Assembly (NCBI GenBank): GCA_035762425.1
Contig: DASTOW010000161.1
Location: 1-21,332, forward strand
Direction of reading: 5' to 3'
DNA from: AWTP1-13 sp035762425
GTDB lineage: Bacteria; Pseudomonadota; Alphaproteobacteria; Rhizobiales; Hyphomicrobiaceae
DNA length: 21,332 bases
Position 1 is the stretch's first letter; every line of letters begins with the position of its first letter. The translations under genes and the position numbers were made by a program. Below, one piece after another: positions 7,026 through 14,793 of the stretch. The notes beneath the pieces are model-generated. The model was not told the origin of the DNA and did no database searches. It saw only the letters and a list, made by a program, of their open reading frames with translations.

Positions 7026-7463
7026 TCAACCCTTCAGGCGCCGATTGCACTCGCTGTAGTAGCCGCCGCCCTTGGCGATCCACACCAGCCCACCGTTGCC
7101 GTTGCTTGCCTTGTTGGCGTTGTACTGGTCGAGGCAGGTGTGCAGCCGGGCCTTGCCGGCGCTCTCCTTGCTGTACTTGGGCGAGACGGCGCTGGGGAAC
7201 ACAGGGTTGGCGCCGTAGCCCAGTTGTGGCGCTGTCTTCGGGCTGGCCGGGGTGGTCGATTGCGCGGCAGGCGTCGCGTCGGCGCCGCATTGCGCCTTGC
7301 GGAAGGCCTGCCAATTCATGCCATTGAGCGTGCCGGCAGCGCGCGCGTCTTGGAACTTGGCGCTGCATTCCTTCATCGTCAGTGCTTGCGCGGGCCCGCC
7401 CACCAGCGCCAGCATTGCGGCCATGGCCAGGCTGCCCGTCAGGGCTGCAGTTCGTCCTTGCAT
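7026..7463 (-). CDS. Small secreted protein with duplicated C-X(25-28)-C motif
   Basis: The 145-residue product has a signal peptide ending near AQA-LT (about 26-28). The motif KECSAKFQDARAAGTLNGMN followed by W51 and FRKAQC (C33 to C59) is one I know from many small exported alphaproteobacterial proteins of unknown function. It distantly recalls PsiF repeats, which I would not claim as homology. A second, degenerate copy runs from C110 to C139: again Cys, a Y/F-Q/N residue pair, A-K/R-A, glycine-rich turn, W128 and an aromatic-X-X-Cys ending. A Pro/Ser/Thr-rich linker joins the two copies. GGAGG lies 7 bases before the ATG. It is convergent with the 285-residue secreted protein and divergent from the amidase gene. 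Confidence 0.8.
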   Translation of the reverse strand: MQGRTAALTGSLAMAAMLALVGGPAQALTMKECSAKFQDARAAGTLNGMNWQAFRKAQCGADATPAAQSTTPASPKTAPQLGYGANPVFPSAVSPKYSKESAGKARLHTCLDQYNANKASNGNGGLVWIAKGGGYYSECNRRLKG

Positions 7464-7612
7464 GATGTGCCTCCGTTGCGGGGGAGCAAGTACAGACCGA
7501 TTGACGGGCGAGGGGTCTCGTCGCCAATCTGGGCGGCAGCATCGGCGCGGGTCGGCTAATCGTCTGGTAACGAAGACGGTAAATGGGCGTCCCGCATGAG
7601 AACGGGGGCGTC

Positions 7613-9034
7613 ATGGGCGAAGCGTGCGATCTGACGGCGGTGGAGGCGCGGCGCATGATCGGCGAGCGCAACTTGTCGCCGCTCGAGTTGATGGAAAGCT
7701 GCCTCAAGCGCATCGAGGCCACCAATGCGGCGGTGAATGCCATCGTCGCCATCGACCCCGAGTCCGGCCGCCGGCAGGCGAAGGCGATCGGGCAAGCCAT
7801 TCAGCGCGGCGAGGACCCGGGGCTGCTTGGCGGCCTGCCGGTCGGCCTCAAGGACCTGCAGGCTTCGGCCGGTCTGCGCACCACGTGGGGCTCGCTGCTA
7901 TACAAGGACCACGTGCCGCGCGAGGATGATTTCACCGTCGCCAATGTGCGCAAGGCGGGCGGCGTCATCTTCGTCAAGACCAACACGCCCGAGTTCGGCG
8001 CCGGCTCCAACACCACCAACCGCGTATACGGCGCGACCGGCAATCCCTTCGACCCGAAGCTGACCAGCGCCGGCTCGTCCGGCGGCTCGGCGGTGGCGTT
8101 GGCGTTGGGCCAGGTGCCGCTGGCGACGGGCTCCGACTACGGCGGCAGCCTGCGCACGCCGGCTGCGTTTTGCGGAGTGGCGGGCTTTCGGCCCTCGCCG
8201 AGCGTGGTGCCGAGTGTCGATCGGGCGGCCGGCCTCGTCCCGTTCGGGGTGACGGGGCCGATGGCGCGCACGATCGCCGACCTGCATCTGCTGCTGAGGG
8301 CGCAAGCCGTCGAGGATCGGCGCGATCCGTTTTCCTCGGAGGACGGTGCGGCCCGCATCCCCAAGCAGCTGAAGGGTGCGGACATCGGCAAGATGCGGGC
8401 CGCGGTGTCACCCGATCTCGGCTGCGCCCCGGTCGACCGGGAGATCGCGCGTGTGTTCAAGGAGCGCGTGCCGCACTTTGCCTCAGCATTCCGCGAAGTG
8501 AGCTGGCAGGCGCCCAATTTCTCGGGCGTGCACGAGATGTTCGAGGTGCACCGCGGCGTGCAGTTCGTGGCGGCGCACGGCGAGCGGCTGGCGAAGTCGC
8601 GCGAGCTGCTCGACCGCAACGTCATCGACAACACCGAGCGCGGGCTCGCCCTGTCGCTGCCCGATGTAGCCCGCGCGCATGTTGAGCAGACCAGGCTCTA
8701 CAAGCGCTTCCTCGCCTTCTTCAAGGACGTGGATGTGCTGCTCTGCCCGGCAGCATCCGTGTCGCCATTCCCGCACAGCCAGCTGTTCGTGGAGGAGATC
8801 AACGGCGAGAAGATGCCGACCTATATGCGCTGGCTCGCCATCACCTACGCGCCGACCATGGCGCTGGCTTGCGCGGCCGTGCTGCCGTGCGGCGTCGATC
8901 ATCGCGGCATGCCATTTGGCATCCAGGTGATCGGGCCGAACGGCGCCGACACCAAGGTGCTGGAGGTGGCGCATGCACTTGAAGGCGTGCTGGCCCGCAA
9001 CGAAGTGACGCGGCGGCCGGTGCCCAAGGTGTAG
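7613..9034 (+). CDS. Amidase signature (AS) family hydrolase
   Basis: This 473-residue enzyme hydrolyses carboxamide bonds with the Ser-cisSer-Lys triad. All three residues are visible: K80 in GLPVGLKDLQ, S155 in TSAGSSGGSA and S179 in TGSDYGGSLRTPAAFCG. The spacings (75 and 24 residues) equal those of the K142/S217/S241 triad of mammalian fatty acid amide hydrolase. The C-terminal part has LACAAVLPCGVDHRGMPFGIQVIGPNGAD, the usual substrate-pocket end of the family. The ATG at 7613 follows GGGGG at 4 bases; an ATG at 7583 in frame lacks a ribosome site and adds ten residues that do not look like the family start. It is not linked to gatB or gatC, so it is not the GatA transamidation subunit. 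The natural amide substrate is unknown. Confidence 0.93.
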   Translation: MGEACDLTAVEARRMIGERNLSPLELMESCLKRIEATNAAVNAIVAIDPESGRRQAKAIGQAIQRGEDPGLLGGLPVGLKDLQASAGLRTTWGSLLYKDHVPREDDFTVANVRKAGGVIFVKTNTPEFGAGSNTTNRVYGATGNPFDPKLTSAGSSGGSAVALALGQVPLATGSDYGGSLRTPAAFCGVAGFRPSPSVVPSVDRAAGLVPFGVTGPMARTIADLHLLLRAQAVEDRRDPFSSEDGAARIPKQLKGADIGKMRAAVSPDLGCAPVDREIARVFKERVPHFASAFREVSWQAPNFSGVHEMFEVHRGVQFVAAHGERLAKSRELLDRNVIDNTERGLALSLPDVARAHVEQTRLYKRFLAFFKDVDVLLCPAASVSPFPHSQLFVEEINGEKMPTYMRWLAITYAPTMALACAAVLPCGVDHRGMPFGIQVIGPNGADTKVLEVAHALEGVLARNEVTRRPVPKV

Positions 9035-9323
9035 CTCATCCAACTGAGGTTGATGCGGCCCGCCGCCCAGGCGAACGGGGAGCGGCGCCCGTCAGGCGGC
9101 GCGCACAGCTTGGGCTTCGCTCGGACGGCAGGAGCTGACCTTGCACTATCTAGGGAAATCATAGAGTTGCGCCGCCAACGGACGCGCCCGCGGCAGAGCA
9201 GCCCGACCTGCGAGCAGGCGGGGTTTTCCACAAGTTTGTCCGGACGGCGACGGGAACGAGGCAGGGCGTCCGTTGGTTTTATGCGCGACCCCTGTGTGCC
9301 GCGTACCGATCCTGGAGTGCCGT

Positions 9324-9470
9324 ATGCGCGCCGCTCTCAACTTGCTGCTGGTTTCCTCCGGCTTTGTCGTGATCTTCCTCAGCATTGCTGCCGTCAGCGC
9401 CCTGCTGACGGCGACCATCCATTCGCAGATCTACACGCCCAAGCTGTCGCCGATCGTCATCACGAATTGA
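9324..9470 (+). CDS. Small single-pass membrane protein, unknown
   Basis: This 48-residue reading frame begins MRAALNLLLVSSGFVVIFLS and has one clear membrane segment at about 5-30, then a short tail ending PKLSPIVITN. GGAG stands 6 bases before the ATG. The hydrophobic pattern and ribosome site argue that it is real, but no family is recognised. The 289 bases between it and the amidase stop contain no other reading frame I can support; they hold GC-rich inverted repeats (around 9080-9105) without a T-run and an isolated 8-of-9 match to a DnaA box at 9224. mtnA follows 97 bases downstream on the same strand. Confidence 0.5.
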   Translation: MRAALNLLLVSSGFVVIFLSIAAVSALLTATIHSQIYTPKLSPIVITN

Positions 9471-9567
9471 GGTGGCAGGTGAGGAGGTCTTGGGTATTGG
9501 CCGGCGCGCAATCCGGGATGACAGGTGCACCACTTGACCTGCGGCGGCCACGCGCTACCTGAAGCGC

Positions 9568-10686
9568 ATGAACATCAACGGCACGCCCTACCGCACTATC
9601 TGGCTCGGCAAGGACGGCGGGTCGGTGGCCATCATCGATCAGACCAGGCTGCCGCACGAGCTCGTCATCCGGCAGATCGGCACGCTTGCGCAAGCCGCGC
9701 ATGCCATCAAGTCGATGCAGGTGCGGGGTGCGCCGCTGATCGGCGCCATGGCGGCCTACGGCGTTGCCCTGGCGCTGCGCGAGGATGCCTCCGACGAGGG
9801 GCTGGACAGGGCGATCGAGCTTCTGGCCGAGCAGCGGCCGACGGCGGTCAACCTGCGCTGGGCGCTGGAGCAGATGCGAGCGGCGGTGGGCAATCTGCCG
9901 CATCAAGCGCGTATCGCTGCCGGCTACGCCAGGGCGGCGCAGATCTGCGAGGAGGACGTCGCCGCCAACCGGCGCATCGGCGAGCATGGCGTGGCGCTGA
10001 TCGAGGCGGCGGCAGAGACGAAGCCCGGTCAAACGGTCAATGTGCTGACACACTGCAACGCCGGCTGGCTCGCCTGCGTGGACCGCGGCACGGCGCTGGC
10101 ACCGATCTATGAGGCGCATGATCGCGGGCTGCCGGTGCATGTGTGGGTCGACGAGACGCGGCCGCGCAACCAGGGCGCGGCACTGACCGCCTACGAGCTG
10201 GCTGGCCACGGAGTGGCGCACACAATTGTGGTGGACAACGCCGGCGGGCACCTGATGCAGCGCGGGCTGGTGGACCTCGCCATCGTCGGCGCCGACCGCG
10301 TCACCGCCAGCGGCGACGTCGCCAATAAGATCGGCACCTACCTGAAAGCGCTGGCGGCCCGCGACAACGGCGTGCCGTTCTATGTCGCTTGCCCGCACTC
10401 GACGATTGACTGGACGCTGCATGACGGTATGGCGATCCCGATCGAGCAACGCAGCGCCGACGAGGTGCTGCTGATGCGCGGACGCACCCGGGAGGGTGCG
10501 ATTGTGCAGGTCGAGATTGCGGCCCCCGGAAGTGGCGCCCGCAACGACGCCTTCGATGTCACGCCGGCACGGCTGGTGACGGGCATCATCACTGAGCGAG
10601 GGCTAAGCGCCGCATCACGCGAGGGACTGGCTGGACTCTATCCCGAGCAGGCCAAGCGCGCCGCATTCGCCCTGCAGCGGGAATAG
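9568..10686 (+). CDS. mtnA: S-methyl-5-thioribose-1-phosphate isomerase
   Basis: MtnA converts methylthioribose-1-phosphate to methylthioribulose-1-phosphate in the methionine salvage pathway, in the cytoplasm. The 372-residue product has the family blocks in order: MQVRGAPLIGAMAAYGVALA (50-69), the catalytic cysteine C163 in LTHCNAGWLAC, the DETRPRNQGA block (195-204), and the catalytic aspartate D243 in IVGADRVTASGDVANKIGTY. NDAFDVTPARLVTGIITERG near the C-terminus is also typical. The Cys-Asp spacing of 80 is that of the Bacillus enzyme (C160/D240). No other salvage gene (mtnP, mtnK, mtnB, mtnC, mtnD) is in the window. The ribosome site is weak. It is convergent with mutY, with a parS-like site in the gap. 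Relatives such as eIF2B-like ribose-phosphate isomerases are less likely given the full motif set. Confidence 0.96.
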   Translation: MNINGTPYRTIWLGKDGGSVAIIDQTRLPHELVIRQIGTLAQAAHAIKSMQVRGAPLIGAMAAYGVALALREDASDEGLDRAIELLAEQRPTAVNLRWALEQMRAAVGNLPHQARIAAGYARAAQICEEDVAANRRIGEHGVALIEAAAETKPGQTVNVLTHCNAGWLACVDRGTALAPIYEAHDRGLPVHVWVDETRPRNQGAALTAYELAGHGVAHTIVVDNAGGHLMQRGLVDLAIVGADRVTASGDVANKIGTYLKALAARDNGVPFYVACPHSTIDWTLHDGMAIPIEQRSADEVLLMRGRTREGAIVQVEIAAPGSGARNDAFDVTPARLVTGIITERGLSAASREGLAGLYPEQAKRAAFALQRE

Positions 10687-10689
10687 CTC

Positions 10690-10705
10690 TGTTGCACGTG
10701 AAACA
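10690..10705. other. parS: parS-like ParB (Spo0J) binding site
   Basis: The 16-mer TGTTGCACGTGAAACA matches the bacterial chromosomal parS consensus TGTTNCACGTGNAACA at every fixed position and is palindromic except at one base pair. It starts 4 bases after the mtnA stop and lies between two convergent stop codons, a place free of promoters. In most bacteria such sites cluster near the replication origin, where ParB spreads and loads the SMC complex; smc itself begins about 5 kb to the right. I looked at every other CACGTG I noticed in the window and none matches the flanks. Confidence 0.8.
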
Positions 10706-10725
10706 ATATGCGGGCGGCGGCGCCC

Positions 10726-11832
10726 TCAGTTGTCGCGCAGCCCGTGGGCGATGATCTTGCGCATCACGGTCGGCAGTGCCTGTGCGTTGAGGTCGCGGCG
10801 CGGTATCCAGCTGCAACGGGAAGGATCGGCCCAGAACGTCAGCGCCGCTTCGCTGGCAACAAGCGCGCGGTAGACCATCGTCTCCAGCCGGAAATGCGTG
10901 AAGGTGTGCGTGACCGTTCCGGGCACGGCCCACCAGTCGCCGCGCACGGGCGCCGCGCGCAGCGCCTGCCGGGCCTCGGGAAGGGTCTCGGCCCAGTCCG
11001 TGGAGGGAACCTCCAACATTCCGCCGAGCAGCCCTGCCGGTGCCCGCTTGCGCAACAGGATGCAGCCGTCCTCGCGCAGCGCCAGGAACGCGAAGCCTAA
11101 TCGCAGCGGCCGCTCGGGCTTGGCGGCCTTGATCGGCAGCGCCGCCTCCAATCCGAGCGCGCGGGCGCCACATTCGCGCTCCAGCGGGCACATCAGGCAG
11201 GACGGGCGCTTCACCGAGCACAAGCTCGCGCCGAGATCCATCAGTGCCTGGGCGGCGTCGCCGGCGCGCCTGGGCGGAGTGAGCGTCTGGGCCAGTCGGC
11301 GGATCTGGGGCTTCGCCCCCGGCAAAGGGTCGCGGACGGCGAACAGGCGGGCCGTCACCCGTTCGATGTTGCCGTCTACAGGCATGGTCGGAGCGGCGAA
11401 GGCGATGGCAGCGATAGCGGCTGCCGTGTAAGGCCCGATGCCCGGCAGGCGGCCCAACTCTTCCTCGGTATCCGGAAAGCGGCCGTTGTGCTCGGCTACG
11501 ATCACGCCCGCACATTTGTGCAGATTGCGCGCACGGCTGTAGTAGCCAAGCCCCGCCCAGGCGGCCAACACGTCATCCAAAGGGGCAGCCGCAAGCGCAT
11601 CGATCGAGGGCCAGCGCTCCAGGAAACGCTGGTAGTAGGGGATAACCGCCGGCACCGTCGTCTGCTGCAGCATGATCTCGGACAGCCACACCCGATAAGG
11701 ATCGGCCTTGCGACCAGGCTTAGCCCGCCACGGCAGATCACGCCGCTCCTGGTCATACCAGTCGAGCAGGCCCGCCATGCTCTCCGGCCCCGGCAACCGA
11801 AACCGTAGTTGCTTCTTTGCCACAGACGACAT
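10726..11832 (-). CDS. mutY: Adenine DNA glycosylase
   Basis: MutY removes adenine paired with 8-oxoguanine, in the cytoplasm. The 368-residue product has all the hallmarks: catalytic glutamate E52 in SEIMLQQTTV, the helix-hairpin-helix LPGIGPYTAAAIAAIAF (129-145), catalytic aspartate D153 in PVDGNIERV, and the 4Fe-4S ligands C205-X6-C212-X2-C215-X5-C221. The C-terminal NUDIX-like domain that reads the 8-oxoguanine shows THTFTHFRLETMVYRA. Length is normal for the family. The ATG at 11832 has GGGAACGAG upstream. It is divergent from the DUF721 gene with 85 bases between the starts, and convergent with mtnA. The neighbourhood mutY - DUF721 - DsbA-like - smc is common in alphaproteobacteria. Confidence 0.97.
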   Translation of the reverse strand: MSSVAKKQLRFRLPGPESMAGLLDWYDQERRDLPWRAKPGRKADPYRVWLSEIMLQQTTVPAVIPYYQRFLERWPSIDALAAAPLDDVLAAWAGLGYYSRARNLHKCAGVIVAEHNGRFPDTEEELGRLPGIGPYTAAAIAAIAFAAPTMPVDGNIERVTARLFAVRDPLPGAKPQIRRLAQTLTPPRRAGDAAQALMDLGASLCSVKRPSCLMCPLERECGARALGLEAALPIKAAKPERPLRLGFAFLALREDGCILLRKRAPAGLLGGMLEVPSTDWAETLPEARQALRAAPVRGDWWAVPGTVTHTFTHFRLETMVYRALVASEAALTFWADPSRCSWIPRRDLNAQALPTVMRKIIAHGLRDN

Positions 11833-11917
11833 GCACTCGTTCCCGGCCCGGCACGAATCAGTACCCCCATGTTAAGCCCGGCCATCTCTACTGGATACCA
11901 GCCACGGGGCTTGCTGC

Positions 11918-12493
11918 TTGACTACCCACACCCGCAATCGTGCCACAGCGCATGTCTCGCCGCGCGCGGCCGTCGGCTTCGCTCGCAAGCGGCCGAACGC
12001 TTTGTTCGGGGTCAAGGCGGTCGGCAGTTTCGTGCCAGGCCTGACGCGCAAAGCCTTCGAGAAATACGGGTTTTCCGCCGCCACGCTGATTACCGATTGG
12101 CCGGCCATCGTCGGCCGGGAGCTTGCGACCGTCACGGCGCCCGAACGCCTGAAGTGGCCGCGCGCGGTTGAGCACGCCGAGGACGATACGCATACCTCCA
12201 CTGGCAAAGGCCGCCCCGGCGCAACGCTGGTGCTGCGCGCGGACGGATCACAAGCGCTGGCGGTGCAGTATGGGTCGCGCCAGATCATCGAGCGCATCAA
12301 TGCCTATTTCGGCTATGCCGCCGTCGCCGAACTGCGCATCGTGCAGGCTCCTGTCGATCCAGCGCCGGGCCTCGTGCAGCCGGTGCGGAGAGCTACGGCA
12401 CCGCCCCTCACCAAGGAAGTGGCAGGCATCGCCGACGCCGGTCTACGCGACGCACTGGCACGCCTGGGTGCGGGAGTGAGAGCCGGACGCTGA
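11918..12493 (+). CDS. DUF721 (DciA-like) domain protein
   Basis: The 191-residue product has the DUF721 core: GLTRKAFEKYGFSAATLITDWPAIVG near 41-66, LKWPR, a predicted strand LVLRADGSQALAVQYGSRQIIERINAYFG (104-132) and ELRIVQAP. DciA proteins of this family act in loading the replicative helicase DnaB in many bacteria lacking DnaC; whether this member does so is inference. The N-terminal 40 residues are basic and low in structure. The frame opens at 11876 and offers no ATG or GTG; TTG at 11918 is used, with GGGG about 8-11 bases before. CTG at 11891 is the only earlier candidate. It is divergent from mutY and 61 bases ahead of the first DsbA-like gene, so co-transcription is likely. Confidence 0.85.
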   Translation: MTTHTRNRATAHVSPRAAVGFARKRPNALFGVKAVGSFVPGLTRKAFEKYGFSAATLITDWPAIVGRELATVTAPERLKWPRAVEHAEDDTHTSTGKGRPGATLVLRADGSQALAVQYGSRQIIERINAYFGYAAVAELRIVQAPVDPAPGLVQPVRRATAPPLTKEVAGIADAGLRDALARLGAGVRAGR

Positions 12494-12554
12494 CGCCAAG
12501 CATCTTGATTTGTCGCGATTTTGCGTTCTGCGCGGCCATATCTATGGTGCCGGC

Positions 12555-13283
12555 ATGCCCGAGACCCAAAATTTGCCGTCCATCCTGAAACCAGCGCTTG
12601 CAGGCGCTCGCGGGAGCATCGGCCGTCGCCGGCTGATGCTGGCCTCGTTGGCCGCACTTGGCAGTGCGGCTGCTTCGCGTTGGGCGCGGCCCGCGCTGGC
12701 CGAGGAGCGCAAGGGCAACTCGCCCGCGCACCTGTCCGTGGATGAGCTGATGCAGCCAGGACCGTTGCCGGATCTGGCCTTCGGCAGTCCCAGCGCGCCC
12801 ATCACACTGGTCGAGTACGCCTCGCTGACCTGCCCGCACTGCGCCGCCTTCCACAACACCGTGCTGCCTCAGCTTCGGCAGAAGTACATCGCCACCGGCA
12901 GGGTGCGCCTGGTGCTGCGCGAGTTCCCGCTCGACAATCTGGCAGCGGCGGCCTCGATGCTGGGGCGCTGCGCCGGCGAGGACAAGGCCTTCGCACTGTA
13001 TGCAGTGTTGTTCGCGCGCCAGAACGAATGGGCGTTCGTGGACAAGCCCGTGCCGGAGCTGTTCCGGTTCGCCAAGCTCGCCGATTTCACGAAAGCGACT
13101 TTCGATGCCTGCCTGAAGGACCAGAAGTTGCTGGACGATATCGCGGCGATACGCACGCGCGCCTCCAGGCAGTTCGGCGTGACGGTGACGCCCACCTTCT
13201 TCGTCAACGGCAAGCGGCTGGAGCGGGGCGCGACGCTTGAGGATTTCGAAAAGGCGTTTGCGGCCGCGCCGGTAAAGGGGTGA
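12555..13283 (+). CDS. DsbA-like thioredoxin-fold oxidoreductase 1 (CPHC), exported
   Basis: The 242-residue protein is of the DsbA/thioredoxin_4 group that makes or rearranges disulfides in the periplasm. The active site is C93-P-H-C96 in YASLTCPHCAAFH, and the cis-proline loop is VTPTFF (P213). Two further cysteines, C139 in LGRCAG and C186 in FDACLKD, are at positions shared by both paralogues downstream. The N-terminus has SIGRRRLMLASLAALGSAAA (21-40), a Tat-like signal, with probable cleavage after ALA at 49. The start is the ATG at 12555; a TTG at 12510 is in frame but less likely. It follows the DUF721 gene. A small gene on the other strand separates it from paralogue 2. Oxidase versus isomerase role cannot be told from the CPHC motif alone. 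Confidence 0.92.
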   Translation: MPETQNLPSILKPALAGARGSIGRRRLMLASLAALGSAAASRWARPALAEERKGNSPAHLSVDELMQPGPLPDLAFGSPSAPITLVEYASLTCPHCAAFHNTVLPQLRQKYIATGRVRLVLREFPLDNLAAAASMLGRCAGEDKAFALYAVLFARQNEWAFVDKPVPELFRFAKLADFTKATFDACLKDQKLLDDIAAIRTRASRQFGVTVTPTFFVNGKRLERGATLEDFEKAFAAAPVKG

Positions 13284-13394
13284 CGGCACTATCCCAGGCT
13301 GTCGTATCTACACATCCAAGCCAACATCGCCGCGCCCCCCAGACAGCAGGGTCATCTGTTGTGCAATCCCGAACAGGCCCTGAGGCCGATCGGC

Positions 13395-13703
13395 TCAGCC
13401 GACGTTTGAAAATGGGCTGGGCGCGACAAGGAAAACGTCACTCGCCTCACCACCGCGCCAACGCGCAGGGGGTGAGGGCGTGCTGAATGCTACCAGCGGC
13501 GGCGCCACCAGCCGCCACAGCGCCGGAAAACAACTGCGCGGTCCGCACCAGGTCCTACACCACACTTTCTCGACAGCCGAGGCGCCAGCGGCGGCGCGCA
13601 GGTCTGCCGGCACGCCCGCCGCTGTGGCGCGACTGGCTGCGAATACCGCTACGCCCGCCACCATGGTGAGCGCTGCGGCAGCGATGAGAATGCCTTTGTG
13701 CAT
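13395..13703 (-). CDS. Small secreted Cys-rich protein, 3' part encoded by a palindromic element
   Basis: GGAGGT sits 7 bases before the ATG at 13703, and the product opens with a convincing signal peptide (MHKGILIAAAALTMVAGVAV, cleavage near ATAAG at 26-30). The next part has three closely spaced cysteines in EKVWCRTWCGPRSC (45-58). From about residue 74 on, the sequence (STPSPPARWRGGEASDVF) is read through a GC-rich palindrome and looks like non-coding DNA translated by chance. The original gene probably ended sooner, or was truncated by insertion of that element. No family is recognised. It lies opposite to the two DsbA-like genes on either side, an odd place inside an otherwise same-strand cluster. 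Confidence 0.5.
   Translation of the reverse strand: MHKGILIAAAALTMVAGVAVFAASRATAAGVPADLRAAAGASAVEKVWCRTWCGPRSCFPALWRLVAPPLVAFSTPSPPARWRGGEASDVFLVAPSPFSNVG
13443..13480. repeat. REP-like palindromic element
   Basis: CGCCTCACCACCGCGC and GCGCAGGGGGTGAGGGCG face each other across CAAC, giving a hairpin with CTCACC/GGTGAG and GCGC/GCGC stems. Such GC-rich palindromes are typical dispersed intergenic repeats in alphaproteobacteria. This copy overlaps the 3' end of the small minus-strand gene. Only one copy is visible in the window, so its repeat status rests on its structure. Confidence 0.45.
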
Positions 13704-13835
13704 GTAGTACCTCCGCGGTTGGTCCGGCTGTACAATCGAGCCGGTGCGCAAGCCTGGGCGGCCGGCTTCGGGCAGTTCCATGCGCGCTCCTCGGGAGGGG
13801 CAAGAAGGGCAAAGGCTCGGATACAAATCTAGCTA

Positions 13836-13991
13836 AATGCCGTTCGGCATCCACAAGCCGGCAGCCGATGCGGCGGGCCTGCGAAGCGCAAGCCGAACCG
13901 CCGGGCCCGCACCCTCAATCGGTGCTATCTGGGCCGAATTGGCGCGGCGATTCTCACGCCGATTTGCCTTAATCCTGGGCGAACCTATGCT
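13836..13991 (+). promoter_or_regulatory. Leader region of the second DsbA-like gene: hairpin and candidate promoter
   Basis: The 339 bases between the small gene (start 13703) and the next CDS (14043) hold no gene I can support. ATGCCG and CGGCAT form a perfect hairpin at 13837-13850. A candidate sigma70 promoter is TTGCCT (13964-13969) and TATGCT (13986-13991), 16 bases apart and each 4 of 6, with a predicted start near 13998 and a leader of about 45 bases. If real, paralogues 2 and 3 are transcribed apart from paralogue 1. Confidence 0.35.
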
Positions 13992-14042
13992 ATCAGGCAG
14001 CCGGCCACCCGCAGCTGCCCAAAACTCGCAAGGACCAATCCG

Positions 14043-14786
14043 TTGAAACCGTCCTCCAATCTCGACCTGAAGCGGGTCTCACAGAAGCTTTCAGACCCAC
14101 TCAACCGCCGCAATGTGCTGTTCGCTGGCGCCGGCGTCCTCGCCCTGGCGGCCGCCTCCGCCTGGTTCATGTCATCCTCAAGCGAGCCAAGCGCGGCAAC
14201 CAAGCCCTCCCGCAAGAGTGGGCGCGTGACCGAGGTTCCAGTCGATAAGCTGATGGAGCCCGGCCCGCTGCCCGAGCTCATGGTTGGCGATCCGAAAGCG
14301 CCAGTCACCATCGTCGAATACGCGTCCATGACCTGCGGACATTGCGCCAACTTCCACAACAACATCTATCCGGCGCTGAAGACGAAATACATCGATACCG
14401 GCAAGGCGCGCCTGATCATGCGCGAGTTCCCGCTCGATGATCGGGCGACGGGCGCTGCCATGCTCGCCCGCTGCGCCGGCGATGGCAAAACCTTCCCCTT
14501 GATATCGGCATTGTTCGCGCGGCAGGAGGAGTGGGCGTTCGTGCCGAAGGAGAACTTCGTGGCCGAGCTGTCCAAGTTTGCCAAGCAGGCCGGCTTCACG
14601 GACGAAAGCCTGCGCGCCTGCCTCAGCGACCAGGCGCTGATGGATAAGGTTCTGAAGGTGCGCGGGCGCGGCGCTGACGAGTTCGGCGTGAACTCGACGC
14701 CAACATTCTTTATCAATGGAAAGCGTCTTGCCGGCGGCTCGATCGAGGACTTCGACAAGGCGATCGAGCCGCTGTTGAAGAGCTGA
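14043..14786 (+). CDS. DsbA-like thioredoxin-fold oxidoreductase 2 (CGHC), membrane-anchored or Tat-exported
   Basis: The 247-residue protein has active site C98-G-H-C101 in YASMTCGHCANFH and cis-proline P220 in NSTPTFF. Extra cysteines C144 and C193 match those of paralogue 1. CGHC is the motif of eukaryotic protein disulfide isomerases and differs from CPHC of classical DsbA. The N-terminus has NRRNVLFAGAGVLALAAASAWF (21-42): a twin-arginine pair before one hydrophobic helix, with no clear cleavage site, so it may be an uncleaved anchor. Translation starts at TTG 14043, 8 bases after AAGGA; no earlier ATG or GTG exists in the frame and the first internal ATG (codon 43) would remove the membrane segment. 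It is the closest relative of paralogue 1 by eye (shared FPLD and LFARQ-EWAF) and lies 7 bases from paralogue 3. Confidence 0.92.
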   Translation: MKPSSNLDLKRVSQKLSDPLNRRNVLFAGAGVLALAAASAWFMSSSSEPSAATKPSRKSGRVTEVPVDKLMEPGPLPELMVGDPKAPVTIVEYASMTCGHCANFHNNIYPALKTKYIDTGKARLIMREFPLDDRATGAAMLARCAGDGKTFPLISALFARQEEWAFVPKENFVAELSKFAKQAGFTDESLRACLSDQALMDKVLKVRGRGADEFGVNSTPTFFINGKRLAGGSIEDFDKAIEPLLKS

Positions 14787-14793
14787 GGGACCG

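Noticed and set aside
9224..9232. DnaA-box-like TTTTCCACA, considered as part of a replication origin near the parS site
   Set aside because: One mismatch to TTATCCACA and no cluster of boxes or AT-rich unwinding region; a lone match is expected by chance.
13837..14046. 69-residue plus-strand frame before the second DsbA-like gene
   Set aside because: It starts at a hairpin with no ribosome site and overlaps the probable promoter; composition is not protein-like.
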